DNA of 64,000 bases from CAIVPM01 sp964477265 (GTDB lineage: Bacteria > Bacteroidota > Bacteroidia > Chitinophagales > Chitinophagaceae): the NCBI GenBank assembly GCA_964477265.1, contig CAYZDJ010000003.1:124001-188000 (forward strand). Reading direction: 5' to 3'. The notes beneath the pieces were generated by a model. It did not search any database. It saw only the letters and a list, made by a program, of their open reading frames with translations, and was not told the origin of the DNA. Of this stretch, positions 27,001-35,605 are shown in pieces (position 1 is the stretch's first letter; each line of letters begins with the position of its first letter). Made by a program: the position numbers and the translations under genes.

Positions 27001-27543
27001 GGTAATATCACCAAAATAATACCTACCATTTGTGGCAGCATTTGTAGCAAACAATTCATCTACACTGTTGTAAAAATAAAATCCATAATTGTCTGCAACG
27101 TTTATGCCTGTTGAATTTGGTCCATTAGGATTTGATGTGTATTGCGTGTTTACAGGATTATCAACTGTATTCAAGCTATTATACACAGGCACTTGAGTAG
27201 CAACAGTACCATAGCTGTTTACCCTCCCTCCAAAACTCATTCCTTTACCTGTGCTTACCCTTGATGTTGAAATACTATTGTATTGCTGGTTTGAGATTGA
27301 TGCTGTAACAGTAATTGTTGGATTGAATGTTGTGAATGTAGAGCCTGATGTATTTTGTAAAAGAGACGCTGTTTGATTGGATAATGTTAAACCATTTGGT
27401 GCAGATGGGTAACTGCTATTAGAAAGTTCTAATTGAGTTTGAGCGAAACCATTAAACACAAAAATTTGTGTAAGCAATATTAAACAAAGCAACCTATAGC
27501 TGTGTCGTTTAATTTTTTGATAAAATGTAATTGCTTGTTTCAT
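24025..27543 (-). CDS. Large T9SS surface protein, paralogue A
   Basis: 1172 residues. Signal peptide about 1-34 (ends GFAQ). Residues about 35-300 form a beta-rich module (TQLELSNSS, TASISNQQY, TSNPNG) that recurs in the neighbouring gene at 27720. An SdrD/Cna-B-like domain follows (VAGNVFNDTNG ... NANFGITSC), then two Ig-like domains with NYQWYK and paired cysteines. About 600-1080 is a long region of no family I recognise, containing a possible carbohydrate-binding beta-sandwich near 960-1050. The end (IGIYPNPNNGKFKVVF ... KKVFMQSAK) is a clear T9SS type A tail. Probably a cell-surface adhesin or binding protein. Confidence 0.87.
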   Translation of the reverse strand: MKQAITFYQKIKRHSYRLLCLILLTQIFVFNGFAQTQLELSNSSYPSAPNGLTLSNQTASLLQNTSGSTFTTFNPTITVTASISNQQYNSISTSRVSTGKGMSFGGRVNSYGTVATQVPVYNSLNTVDNPVNTQYTSNPNGPNSTGINVADNYGFYFYNSVDELFATNAATNGRYYFGDITLTFSQPVTNPVIHINGLGCNVLFGITDKQGITSELELQTSGVSLSKLSGSSEFDVTANKILNNAATPSFNCGSGAACGSVKVTGTNITTLTFKVYVRGDGNGSAWSHNSINAGDEFMLSASINTPVMVAGNVFNDTNGLTDNTVNGTGTNVGGSLFINLIDTSGLVVASVFVANDGSYLFNNIGSGNYTLVLSTTQGTQGNAAPAANLPSGWVNSGEHIGTNTGNDGIPNGILPVTVSGSNISNANFGITSCSNMTTVITANGATTACLGAGLTLTSTTAINYQWYKDSVAITGATSQSFVPIVSGTYTMHVISGGVCNISSNAISVTINYAPTIGITPSDTANICVANNDKICPATWGSSNYQWYKNGIAMAAPQGTSSCLYPTSAGNYSMAVQTGAGCWSLPSTSVYVKIDTVCSNIVSSGGGGGLETKPLGDVIAIRLYGNAVNSKATDIDYAKAPAYVSHSGTVINGGNKLLLADIIPQSTINTNKSYVSTPTDLIAFTNAIDILSVDYASNNDCKAVVLGTQTIGDVYGHTKPICDRLKDAKLLEVKTVNIAGIDMIASKLQQRDGLVEYCINFSIGLNKNATQLALQSNWLTDNYAQQDTMFNFQVWSVSYSMSKTLVEQMLTKLSTYKIVAAHSNNVADMPKAFMQSIRRDKNVLEITVNNPTSNTTGTFEVLEKANENSNTNKKIIPFTIAANATTVVKINVSDVYENNVYMHLSNNNADMAYMTDGGWSADYDKVSTILNIFNITNTVTSIKENEYPLFRKVQVEASTKSYVSAYKLVKGGGIERNFSQYKAIKFNATSITGAAIKITLIKKGITNWDNQYTYTLPANASDNEYAISLSQFKSKQSNSTINANDIVAVSFSWVNSKNIVNNIGGSLANIRFTTQDANNVQAVTTNEIGIYPNPNNGKFKVVFNADADKPVALKLTDVSTGRIVYTQFVNAKKGVNTIEVSVTNFFTSNNYILTIEADDAKYNSKKVFMQSAK

Positions 27544-27627
27544 TCAAACTAATTTTTATTTCAGTTGGCGGTTGAAGCATCAACATCAAAAAAGATGTTG
27601 ATACTTAACCTATGTTTTTTAGTTGCT

Positions 27628-27706
27628 CTTCGAGGCTTGCAGCCTCGAAGGTTTTTTTTATTGCCTTAGGCAACAGAGTAATACTGTGAGGCTACAAGCC
27701 TCACAG
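27628..27706. repeat. Two related hairpins GAGGCT-n3-AGCCTC
   Basis: CTTCGAGGCT/AGCCTCGAAG (27628-27637, 27641-27650) followed by T8 on the plus strand, and CTGTGAGGCT/AGCCTCACAG (27684-27693, 27697-27706). The two share the GAGGCT core and a 3-nt loop. They lie in the gap between the two paralogous surface genes. The first has the T-run on the plus strand, opposite to the flanking genes. Confidence 0.7.
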
Positions 27707-27719
27707 AGCGTTGCTTTCG

Positions 27720-30700
27720 TTATCCATTCGCCTTTGGATTGACTGTAACAACGTATGTTACAGTTGTGCTACATCCATTGGCATTGGTTACAGTATAGCT
27801 TATAGTTACAGTTCCTGTGCTTACACCTGTTACAACCCCTGTGCTACTGTTAATGGTTGCAATAGCTGTATTACTGCTGCTCCACACACCACCACTTGTT
27901 GCATTGCTTAAAGTAATTTGGTCTGTTACTGCAACCACTGTGTTGCCAGTTATTGCTGCAACTGTTGGTAAAGCATTTACTGTTACAGTTGTGCTTACAC
28001 TGTCTGTACAACCATTACCATTGGTTACTGTATAACGAATGATTGATGTGCCTGCACTAATACCTGTTACTAAACCTGCATTGCTTATAGTTGCTGCACT
28101 TGTGTTAGTTGATTTCCAAGTGCCACCACTTGTTGCATCTGCTAATTGAGTTGTGCTGTTTACACACACACTCGTTGTGCCAGTGATAGTTGCTATTGTA
28201 GGTAAAGCATTTACTGTAACTGTTGTGCTTACGCTATCTGTACAACCATTACCATTGGTTACAGTATATCTTATTGTTGATGTGCCTGCTGCAACTCCTG
28301 TAATCACACCACTTGCATTAATTGTTGCAACACCTGTGCTTACTGACTTCCAAGTACCACCACTTGTTGCATCTGCCAATGTTGTCGTTTGACCCACACA
28401 CACTGTTGTTGTACCTGTAATAGCTGCTATAGTTGGAAGTGCATTTACTGTTACAGTTGTGCTTACACTATCTGTACAACCATTACCATTGGTTACTGTA
28501 TATCTTATTACACTTGTACCTGCTGCAACTCCTGTTACAACCCCACTTGCATTAATTGTTGCAACACCTGTGCTTACTGACTTCCAAGTACCACCACTTG
28601 TTGCATCTGCTAATGTTGTTGTTTGACCAACACACACTGTTGTTGTACCTGTGATAGCTGCAATAGTTGGAAGAGCATTTACTGTAACTGTTGTTGAAAC
28701 AGAATCTGTACAACCATTACCATTGGTTACTGTATAACGAATGATTGAAGTTCCTGCACTTACACCTGTTACAACTCCACTTGCATTGATTGTTGCAACC
28801 CCTGTACTTACTGACTTCCAAGTACCACCACTTGTTGCATCTGCTAATGTTGTTGTTTGACCAACACACACTGTTGTTGTACCTGTGATAGCTGCAATAG
28901 TTGGAAGAGCATTTACTGTAACTGTTGTAGCAACAGAATCAGTACAACCATTGCCATTGGTAACAGTATATCTTATTACACTTGTACCTGCACTTACTCC
29001 AGTTACAACTCCACTTGCATTGATTGTTGCAACGCTTGTGCTTACTGATTTCCAAGTACCACCACTTGTTGCATCACTTAGTGTTGTAGTTTGACCTCTA
29101 CATACAGTTGTAGTTCCAGTAATAGCTGCAATAGTTGGTAAAGCATTTATTGTAACAGTTGTGCTTACTGAGTCTGTACAACCATTACCATTGGTTACTG
29201 TATATCTTATAATTGATGTTCCTGCTGAAACTCCTGTTACCACACCAGAAGAATTAATTGTTGCAACACCTGTGCTTACTGATTTCCAAGTGCCACCACT
29301 TGTTGCATCTGCTAATGGCGTTGTTTGACCTCTACATACAGTTGTTGTACCTGTAATTGCTGCTATAACTGGTAAAGGATTAACAGTTATAGATATTTCT
29401 TGTACTGGTCTGCAAGTACTACCAGGATCTGGATTTGCAATTGCATATACATAGTATGTTATAGGCGATGTTGTAGCATTAGGGAAATCTGCACTGTTCC
29501 AGGTATATGTTGCAGTGTAAGGATTGCTTGAGCCAGTTGGTGTAACTGTACTTAACGTTGTTACAGCTGCATAAATATTTGCCAACTCAGTTGCAGTTGG
29601 TGAAGCACCAGCAATTTGGTCTGTAGTAAAGCGTACAAACTTGTAGCCACTTGCTGTGTTTGTAGAGGTATTTACTGTTATGTTGCTTCCACTCTGACCA
29701 ATACATATTGTTTGGTTTGCACTTGGGTTAGTAATAGTTGGGCAACTGTATATACCAAAGTTTACATTGGTAACATCTGTTGTGCTTACTGTTACTGCTG
29801 TAATGCCATTAATTGTTCCATCGCTACCAGCACCACTGCCAACAAACTCACCAGTATTAACATAGCCAGCAGGCAATGTTGCACTTGGTGCTGTTGCACC
29901 TTGTGTACCTTGTGTAGTGCTTAATACAACTGTATAAGCACCTGCACCCACAGCAGTAAACGAGTATGTGCCACCACTTGCAACAGCAGTAGCAGCTACT
30001 ACTTTATTACTTGCATCAACTAAGTTTGCATATAAAGTTCCACCAGCATTTGTGCCAGTTCCATTAACTATATTATCTGTTAAACCATTATTATCGCTAT
30101 ATACATTACCACTTACTGTTACAGGTTTGTTCATACTAACACCAACAACAAATACATCACCAGCATTGATGTTGGCGTGTGACCAGGCTGTACCATTACC
30201 ATCACCTCTAACATAAATTTTAAAAGTTAAAGTAGTAATATTTGTACCTGCAATTTTTACAGAACCACTTGCAGCACCACTACCACTATTTGGTCCAAGT
30301 GTGGTAGCACTGTTTAATATTTTATTTGATGAAACACTAAACTCGGTAGTACCACTAAGTTTACTTGCAGTAACACCGCTTGTTTGCAATTCCAACTCAC
30401 TCGAAAAGCCCTGAACATTACCTGCACCAAAATTTACATTTGCTCCTAAACCAGAAATTTGCAACACAGGGTCGCTAACTGGTCTGCTAAAAGTTAATGT
30501 TAAATCTGCATAATAAAATCTTCCTGTTAAAGAAGAGCCTGCATTGAATAAAGGGTAGGTGCTGTTATAAAAACTAAAGCCACTATTGGCTGTAACATCA
30601 ATGCCAGTACCAGCAGTGCCATTTGGGTTTGATGTATATGAACCATTTGATGGACTCGAGATTGAGTTCATCAAATTAAAAACTGGAATAGAAGTTATTG

Positions 30701-31007
30701 TTGTTCCCAAACTGTTTGTAGAAGCACCATATACAACACCAGTTCCTGTACTTACAATACCTGTTGGTATGCTTGTGTACTGTTGGTTGCTTATAGACGC
30801 AGTAACTGTGATGCTTGGGTTGTAAGCCACAAACGTTGTACCTGTTGAGTTCTCTAACTTAGTAGCAGTTTGGTTTGCAGTAGTTGCACCATTTGCTGGT
30901 GAACTCATACTGCCACTTGATAACTCTAGCTGAGTTTGAGCATTTAATTTTATACTATTTACTACTAAAAGTAGCATAGATAAAGCAACTAGTTTAAGCC
31001 TTTGCAT
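27720..31007 (-). CDS. Large Ig-repeat surface protein, paralogue B, without sorting tail
   Basis: 1095 residues. Signal peptide 1-23 (ends LNAQ). Residues 24-430 are collinear with and clearly related to paralogue A (TQLELSSGS, TASISNQQYTSIPTG, TSNPNGTAGTGI, then a Cna-B-like VSGNVYSDNNG domain). After one unique Ig-like domain come seven bacterial Ig-like (Big_2) repeats of 78 residues, each normally with two cysteines (TVCxGQ and NGNGC). The seventh is divergent and has only the second cysteine. The protein stops at VTVNPKANG with no recognisable T9SS tail, and the short gap downstream holds none in another frame. Probably a secreted or surface stalk-like adhesin. Confidence 0.85.
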   Translation of the reverse strand: MQRLKLVALSMLLLVVNSIKLNAQTQLELSSGSMSSPANGATTANQTATKLENSTGTTFVAYNPSITVTASISNQQYTSIPTGIVSTGTGVVYGASTNSLGTTITSIPVFNLMNSISSPSNGSYTSNPNGTAGTGIDVTANSGFSFYNSTYPLFNAGSSLTGRFYYADLTLTFSRPVSDPVLQISGLGANVNFGAGNVQGFSSELELQTSGVTASKLSGTTEFSVSSNKILNSATTLGPNSGSGAASGSVKIAGTNITTLTFKIYVRGDGNGTAWSHANINAGDVFVVGVSMNKPVTVSGNVYSDNNGLTDNIVNGTGTNAGGTLYANLVDASNKVVAATAVASGGTYSFTAVGAGAYTVVLSTTQGTQGATAPSATLPAGYVNTGEFVGSGAGSDGTINGITAVTVSTTDVTNVNFGIYSCPTITNPSANQTICIGQSGSNITVNTSTNTASGYKFVRFTTDQIAGASPTATELANIYAAVTTLSTVTPTGSSNPYTATYTWNSADFPNATTSPITYYVYAIANPDPGSTCRPVQEISITVNPLPVIAAITGTTTVCRGQTTPLADATSGGTWKSVSTGVATINSSGVVTGVSAGTSIIRYTVTNGNGCTDSVSTTVTINALPTIAAITGTTTVCRGQTTTLSDATSGGTWKSVSTSVATINASGVVTGVSAGTSVIRYTVTNGNGCTDSVATTVTVNALPTIAAITGTTTVCVGQTTTLADATSGGTWKSVSTGVATINASGVVTGVSAGTSIIRYTVTNGNGCTDSVSTTVTVNALPTIAAITGTTTVCVGQTTTLADATSGGTWKSVSTGVATINASGVVTGVAAGTSVIRYTVTNGNGCTDSVSTTVTVNALPTIAAITGTTTVCVGQTTTLADATSGGTWKSVSTGVATINASGVITGVAAGTSTIRYTVTNGNGCTDSVSTTVTVNALPTIATITGTTSVCVNSTTQLADATSGGTWKSTNTSAATISNAGLVTGISAGTSIIRYTVTNGNGCTDSVSTTVTVNALPTVAAITGNTVVAVTDQITLSNATSGGVWSSSNTAIATINSSTGVVTGVSTGTVTISYTVTNANGCSTTVTYVVTVNPKANG
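27765..29370 (-). repeat. 234-bp tandem repeats inside the Ig-repeat gene
   Basis: The word ACAACCATTACCATTGGTTA or close variants recurs at 28008, 28242, 28476, 28710, 28944 and 29178, spaced exactly 234 bp; a divergent unit follows near 27770. Each unit encodes one 78-residue Ig-like domain. The central units are nearly identical in protein with scattered synonymous changes. Confidence 0.93.
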
Positions 31008-31172
31008 TGTTTAAATTGTTTTCGCTGTTGTTAACAGTGGTCGTTAATTAATTGTTGTTTTTCGGAGGTATTGAACAGTAAAAACATGCAGAACTACTAT
31101 AACGTTTTTATTAATATAATATTTCGCAATTGACTATAAACTTTTCATCAAAAAAGTTTAATTTTTGAATAT

Positions 31173-33623
31173 TTACCCCATTGGTATAGGGTTTATTATT
31201 ACTGTTGTTGTTATTGATGAGCTACAACCATTTCCACCTATCACAGTGTAAGTAATAGTTACTGTGCCAGTAGTAATGCCAGTTACAACACCACTTGCAT
31301 TTATTGTTGCAACGCTAGTGTTGCTGCTGCTCCACGTACCTCCACTTGTGCTATTGCTTAAGGTGGTAGTACCTGTAACAAAAGTTATGGTAGAGCCTGT
31401 TATTGCAGACAAAACAGGACCTGCATTTACAGTTACAGATCTTGTTACTGTAGTTGTGCATCCACTAGCATTGGTTACTGCATATGATATTGTTGCTGTA
31501 CCTGCTGCAACACCTGTTATTACACCTGTGCTTGCATTTACAGTTGCTATACCTGTATTAGATGAAGAATAAGTTCCACCAGTTGTAGTTGATGAAAAAG
31601 TTGTTGTGCTGCCAACACAAACAGTTTGCGTACCAGTTAGTGCATTTACTGTTGGGTTGATATTTACAGTAACAGTTGTGCTTGCTGAATCTTTACATCC
31701 ACTTGCATTTGTTACTACATACTTAATAACACTTGTACCTGCTGCAACACCTGTTACTACACCTGTTGATGAGTTTACAGTTGCTACACTTGTTGTTGCA
31801 CTACTCCACACTCCACCAGTTGTTGTGTTGCTTAGTGCAGTTGTGCTGCCAACACAAACGCTTGCTGTGCCTGTATTTGCAGGAACATTAGGCTTTGCAT
31901 TTACTGTAACATTTAAACTGCTTGTTGGAGATACACAACCATTAGGTAAAGTAACTGTTACAGTGTATGTGCCAGTGGCAGCAGTAGTTGCATTAGTAAT
32001 TGTTGGGTTTTGAGAAGTAGAGATAAATCCATTTGGACCAGTCCAGTTATAAGCAGTTGCACCAGCTACTGAAGTTGTTGAAAGATTTAAAGTAGCTCCT
32101 GCACAAATTGGAGAATTCGAAGAAGCTGTTGTTGTTGCTGCTATAACGTTTACATAAACAGTTACTGTGGTTGTGCCTGTTGGATTAAAATTGTCGGTTG
32201 CAGTAAATACAACAGGATATGTTGAACCAACATTGCAAGAACCTCCTGTAACATTAATTGTAGCTACAGAGGTTGAACCACTTGTTGTTGAAGTTGTAGT
32301 ATTGCAAAGACTGCCTACATTAATGCTTGAAGAAACTGTTTGATTGATTTCGGGAGGCAGGAACGTTAATGCCAAAGATGATGTTGAACCACAAGTTACA
32401 GTTAATGTATCATTAGAAGGCACACCAGTAACAGAAGGTGGGATATTTGAAGCATTTGAAACATTGAATGCAAAGCAACCATAATCCAAATAATTTACCC
32501 CATCATCGTTGCCACCACCACCATCATAAACGCTACTGTTTAAACTAAAGCGACCAACCTGCACATAGCTTGTACCATCGCCTTTATTAACACCAACTGT
32601 TGCAGCAGTTCCACCAAATCCGCTTGTTCCACCACTTGCAGTACCAGTTGTCCATTGCATATCACTGTAGTTGAACTGCACATTGTTTCCCAAACCAATG
32701 CTGACATCATTGCCATCTGTTAAAATAACCTGAAATGTATTTAAAGTTGTTGCAGTATTGGTAGCACCATTATTATAATATGAAACACCAGGCCATGTAA
32801 TTACTATTTTGCCAGAACTAACTTTATATTTTACTGTAGCACTACCTGTAATCCTTGTATCAACGTCTGCCCAAAATGGTGCAATCATTGGAATAGTACT
32901 TGGAAAACCAGCAGCAGAATAGGCCCCATTTGCAGATGCAAAAGTGATATTTCCATTATTGTTAATATAGCACTGCGTATAGGTTGTGCCATATAAATTA
33001 AAATTAAATCCAAGGCTTATAGGTCCAAGGGTTCCATCATCATTGGCAGCAAAAGAAGTATAAGTTCCATCTGGTGCAAAGTAACAACTTTGCGATGGCG
33101 TTCCATCTGTAAACAATGCACGTGATGTGTAACCAGAGGTTAGACCAATTACCCTTGCATCTAAACTCCTGTTTAAATTCTGGCTGTCAACATACCAATA
33201 AGCATCAAAGTTTCCATAAACATCACACTGCACATCAAAAGGAAAATATGCAGAGCCATAACCTGATGGATTGCCCAATAAAGTAACTGTTATTCTTACA
33301 TCTTCACTGCCAAAAAAACCAGAGCCTGTAAAGTGAACAGTTGAACCTGGTTGATAGTCTGCAGAATCTGTTGTAAAGGAAACACCAGGAGTACCTATAA
33401 ATACTGAAGCAGCTTTAGCTGAATCGTAACCAGGCACATTTGATGGATTAGTAAATGTTTGTGAAAATGTTGTTGCAGACAATACAATAGTAAGTACACC
33501 TAATATTGATAGGGCTTTAGCTGTCTGAGAAAATATGTTTGATGGTTTACTTTTATTACAAGTATGATGGCCAAAAAAACCTGAAAGTTGCAGTGAAAAT
33601 CTATTTCCTGCAACAAATGACAT
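31173..33623 (-). CDS. NIDO-domain surface protein with C-terminal Ig repeats, without sorting tail
   Basis: Start chosen at 33623 (MSFVAGNRF), 816 residues; the frame is open to 33665. The hydrophobic signal core is preceded by an unusually long polar stretch of about 36 residues. Then come an Ig-like domain common in Chitinophagaceae (DSADYQPGSTVHFTGSGF), a nidogen-like NIDO domain (about 205-390; IAPFWADVDTR, VQVGRFSLNSS), two PKD/Ig-type domains and several Big_2 repeats. As in the gene at 27720, the last repeat has a single cysteine and the protein ends in NP-x3-G (NPIPMG) without a T9SS tail. A surface adhesin is likely. Confidence 0.83.
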   Translation of the reverse strand: MSFVAGNRFSLQLSGFFGHHTCNKSKPSNIFSQTAKALSILGVLTIVLSATTFSQTFTNPSNVPGYDSAKAASVFIGTPGVSFTTDSADYQPGSTVHFTGSGFFGSEDVRITVTLLGNPSGYGSAYFPFDVQCDVYGNFDAYWYVDSQNLNRSLDARVIGLTSGYTSRALFTDGTPSQSCYFAPDGTYTSFAANDDGTLGPISLGFNFNLYGTTYTQCYINNNGNITFASANGAYSAAGFPSTIPMIAPFWADVDTRITGSATVKYKVSSGKIVITWPGVSYYNNGATNTATTLNTFQVILTDGNDVSIGLGNNVQFNYSDMQWTTGTASGGTSGFGGTAATVGVNKGDGTSYVQVGRFSLNSSVYDGGGGNDDGVNYLDYGCFAFNVSNASNIPPSVTGVPSNDTLTVTCGSTSSLALTFLPPEINQTVSSSINVGSLCNTTTSTTSGSTSVATINVTGGSCNVGSTYPVVFTATDNFNPTGTTTVTVYVNVIAATTTASSNSPICAGATLNLSTTSVAGATAYNWTGPNGFISTSQNPTITNATTAATGTYTVTVTLPNGCVSPTSSLNVTVNAKPNVPANTGTASVCVGSTTALSNTTTGGVWSSATTSVATVNSSTGVVTGVAAGTSVIKYVVTNASGCKDSASTTVTVNINPTVNALTGTQTVCVGSTTTFSSTTTGGTYSSSNTGIATVNASTGVITGVAAGTATISYAVTNASGCTTTVTRSVTVNAGPVLSAITGSTITFVTGTTTLSNSTSGGTWSSSNTSVATINASGVVTGITTGTVTITYTVIGGNGCSSSITTTVIINPIPMG

Positions 33624-33792
33624 AAATACATAATTCACCCTGAGGGCGAAATTTTGGATTAGCATAAGGTTTTTGATAATTTGAAATAAGAGGGACGGCT
33701 TAACACTAAAACGAATTAGTAATTAGTTTATTGTATTGCAATTGATTTTTTTTAACAAATTGTCAAAACTTTATACAGCATATTTGCACTGA

Positions 33793-34380
33793 ATGAAAAA
33801 AATTTACCAGATATTTTTTTTATTGGCTTTACAATGCCTGATTTCATGTGAAAATGATATGCAGGCAGTGTCTTCATTAAGCAATAAAAAAATTGGTGTG
33901 GAAGAGGGGAGTAATATTGAAAGCTATATGAGTACTGGTGGCAAGGTAAAAGCCAAACTAACTGCACCATATATGATACGCCAGCAATTGGATAGTGCAA
34001 AAACAGAATTTACTAAAACACTAAACGTTATGTTTTACGATAGTGTTTTAAAACCAGAAAGTTTTTTGTTTGCCAAGTACGGCAAATACCTTGAATATAA
34101 TAGTACAGTTTTATTGAGAGATAGCATTGTAGTGTACAATACAAAAAAGGATACACTTTGGTGCAACGATTTATTGTGGAATCAAAATACAGGCACTTTT
34201 TATACAGATAAACCAGTTGTGCTTAGCCAGGACAATGAAGGTATAAGGCAAAAAATATTTGGCAGAGGCTTGCAAAGTGATCAGGCGTTTAAGAACTTTA
34301 CCATTTTTAAAGTAGGCAAAATTTATAATAATAACCTGAATAGCTTTATCATTTTAAGAGACAGTAGCACTAATTTCTAA
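33793..34380 (+). CDS. lptC: LPS export protein LptC (lipoprotein form)
   Basis: 195 residues with a lipoprotein signal (CLISC, lipidated Cys about 19). The body matches LptC of Bacteroidota: beta-strand repeats (GGKVKAKLTAPYMIRQ, GKYLEYNSTVLLRDSIVVYN, GTFYTDKPVVLSQ, IFGRGLQSDQAFKNFTIFKVGK) like the OstA/LptA jellyroll. It bridges the inner-membrane LptBFG transporter and LptA in moving lipopolysaccharide outward. A possible -7 box TATTTG lies at 33781. The stop overlaps the end of anmK by 4 bp. Confidence 0.85.
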   Translation: MKKIYQIFFLLALQCLISCENDMQAVSSLSNKKIGVEEGSNIESYMSTGGKVKAKLTAPYMIRQQLDSAKTEFTKTLNVMFYDSVLKPESFLFAKYGKYLEYNSTVLLRDSIVVYNTKKDTLWCNDLLWNQNTGTFYTDKPVVLSQDNEGIRQKIFGRGLQSDQAFKNFTIFKVGKIYNNNLNSFIILRDSSTNF

Positions 34381-35567
34381 TCAGGAAAACTAATTTTACC
34401 CATTTTTATTTTAGGATGATTTTGAGAGGATGAATTATAAAAATCATCACTTCCACAAAGGGTTTCATTGGCAAGCACAGCAAACAAAATTGCCTCTTTA
34501 GCATTTGGATTTATTCCTAAAATTTCTGTTGAATGGATAGGGTTATTTGGTAATAATTCTTGCAAATTTTTCATCAAGATTTTATTGTGCAATCCACCAC
34601 CACTTACATATATTGTAAATTCTTTTTGCTGAATAGCATTGGTAATACACTTTGCAGTAAACATATTTAGTGTAGCAACAACATCATATTTATTTATTGA
34701 TTGATGAGTTGAAGATTTTAATACATTGTCTAAAAAAGTCATATTAAAAACTTCCTGCCCTGTAGATTTTGGAAAAGATTGATTGAAGAAAGAATGTTGT
34801 AGTAGCTCTTGCAATAAAGTTTTATTTACACTTCCCTGTTGTGCAATCAAGCCATCTTTATCAAAATGTAAACCTTCAAAATTTTGTTGAATATAATTAT
34901 CCATTAAAGTATTGCCTGGTCCAGCATCTGTACAAAAAACGGCATCAAAATTTTTGCTTTTGGGCAAATAAGTAAAGTTTGATATGCCGCCAATGTTCAA
35001 TAAAATTCTGTTTTCAATATCACTGCTCAACAAAAAGTAATCTCCATAAATAGCCAATGGTGCACCACTGCCACCTGCTGCAATGTGTTTTTGACGAAAG
35101 TCACTGGTAGTAATAATTTGAGTATTATGTGCTATCACATCACCATCGCCAATTTGTAATGTAGCATTGCCAAATTTTTGTTGCTGGTGTTTGCTTTTTG
35201 GCGAATGATAAATGGTTTGTCCGTGGCTTGCAATTACATCTACTTCTTCATTTTTTATATTCCAGTTTTTAAGTGTTTTATTTATAATTTGTGAATGAAT
35301 TTGTGCTACATAATTATTCATCAAACAAACCTTTTCAAGGCTTACTGTTTCTTTACAAAAAACAGATTGCAACTCTTGTTTAAAGTCATCATCATACGCA
35401 ACAGTTTCAAAATGTAGCAACTCAAACGCAGTATCTGTAAAGCTTCCAGAGATTTTACACAAAGCCAAATCCAAGCCATCTAAAGAAGTTCCACTCATCA
35501 ATCCAAGAATGAGTCTATCTTTTTTATTAGCAATGTTGTATAAATGTTGAATGTTTTTATTAACCAC
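34377..35567 (-). CDS. anmK: Anhydro-N-acetylmuramic acid kinase
   Basis: A 396-residue cytoplasmic kinase of peptidoglycan recycling: converts 1,6-anhydro-MurNAc to MurNAc-6-phosphate. The family opening LGLMSGTSLDGLDLAL is at about 21-36; IASHGQTIYH, LLNIGGISNFTYL, FCTDAGPGNTLMDNY and VSGGGLHNKILM follow in order. The N-terminal 20 residues before the ATP-binding loop are longer than in some homologues. It is convergent with lptC, their stop codons overlapping. Confidence 0.95.
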   Translation of the reverse strand: MVNKNIQHLYNIANKKDRLILGLMSGTSLDGLDLALCKISGSFTDTAFELLHFETVAYDDDFKQELQSVFCKETVSLEKVCLMNNYVAQIHSQIINKTLKNWNIKNEEVDVIASHGQTIYHSPKSKHQQQKFGNATLQIGDGDVIAHNTQIITTSDFRQKHIAAGGSGAPLAIYGDYFLLSSDIENRILLNIGGISNFTYLPKSKNFDAVFCTDAGPGNTLMDNYIQQNFEGLHFDKDGLIAQQGSVNKTLLQELLQHSFFNQSFPKSTGQEVFNMTFLDNVLKSSTHQSINKYDVVATLNMFTAKCITNAIQQKEFTIYVSGGGLHNKILMKNLQELLPNNPIHSTEILGINPNAKEAILFAVLANETLCGSDDFYNSSSQNHPKIKMGKISFPD

Positions 35568-35605
35568 AGCTATTACAAATTTTCACAAATAAACTAATAA
35601 ACCAA

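Noticed and set aside
27765..29370. Regular repeats that might be read as a CRISPR array
   Set aside because: Period 234 bp, no short repeat/spacer pattern, and the whole stretch is an open coding frame for Ig-like domains.
31138..31165. Hairpin AAACTTTT/AAAAGTTT after the NIDO-domain gene
   Set aside because: Almost purely A/T with the T-run on the wrong strand for the upstream gene; too weak to call a terminator.
20655..33665. A T9SS or gliding-motility machinery locus
   Set aside because: Only cargo-type surface proteins are present; none of the core genes (gldK-N, sprA, porV, porU) are in the window. The PorP/SprF gene at 58484 is far away.
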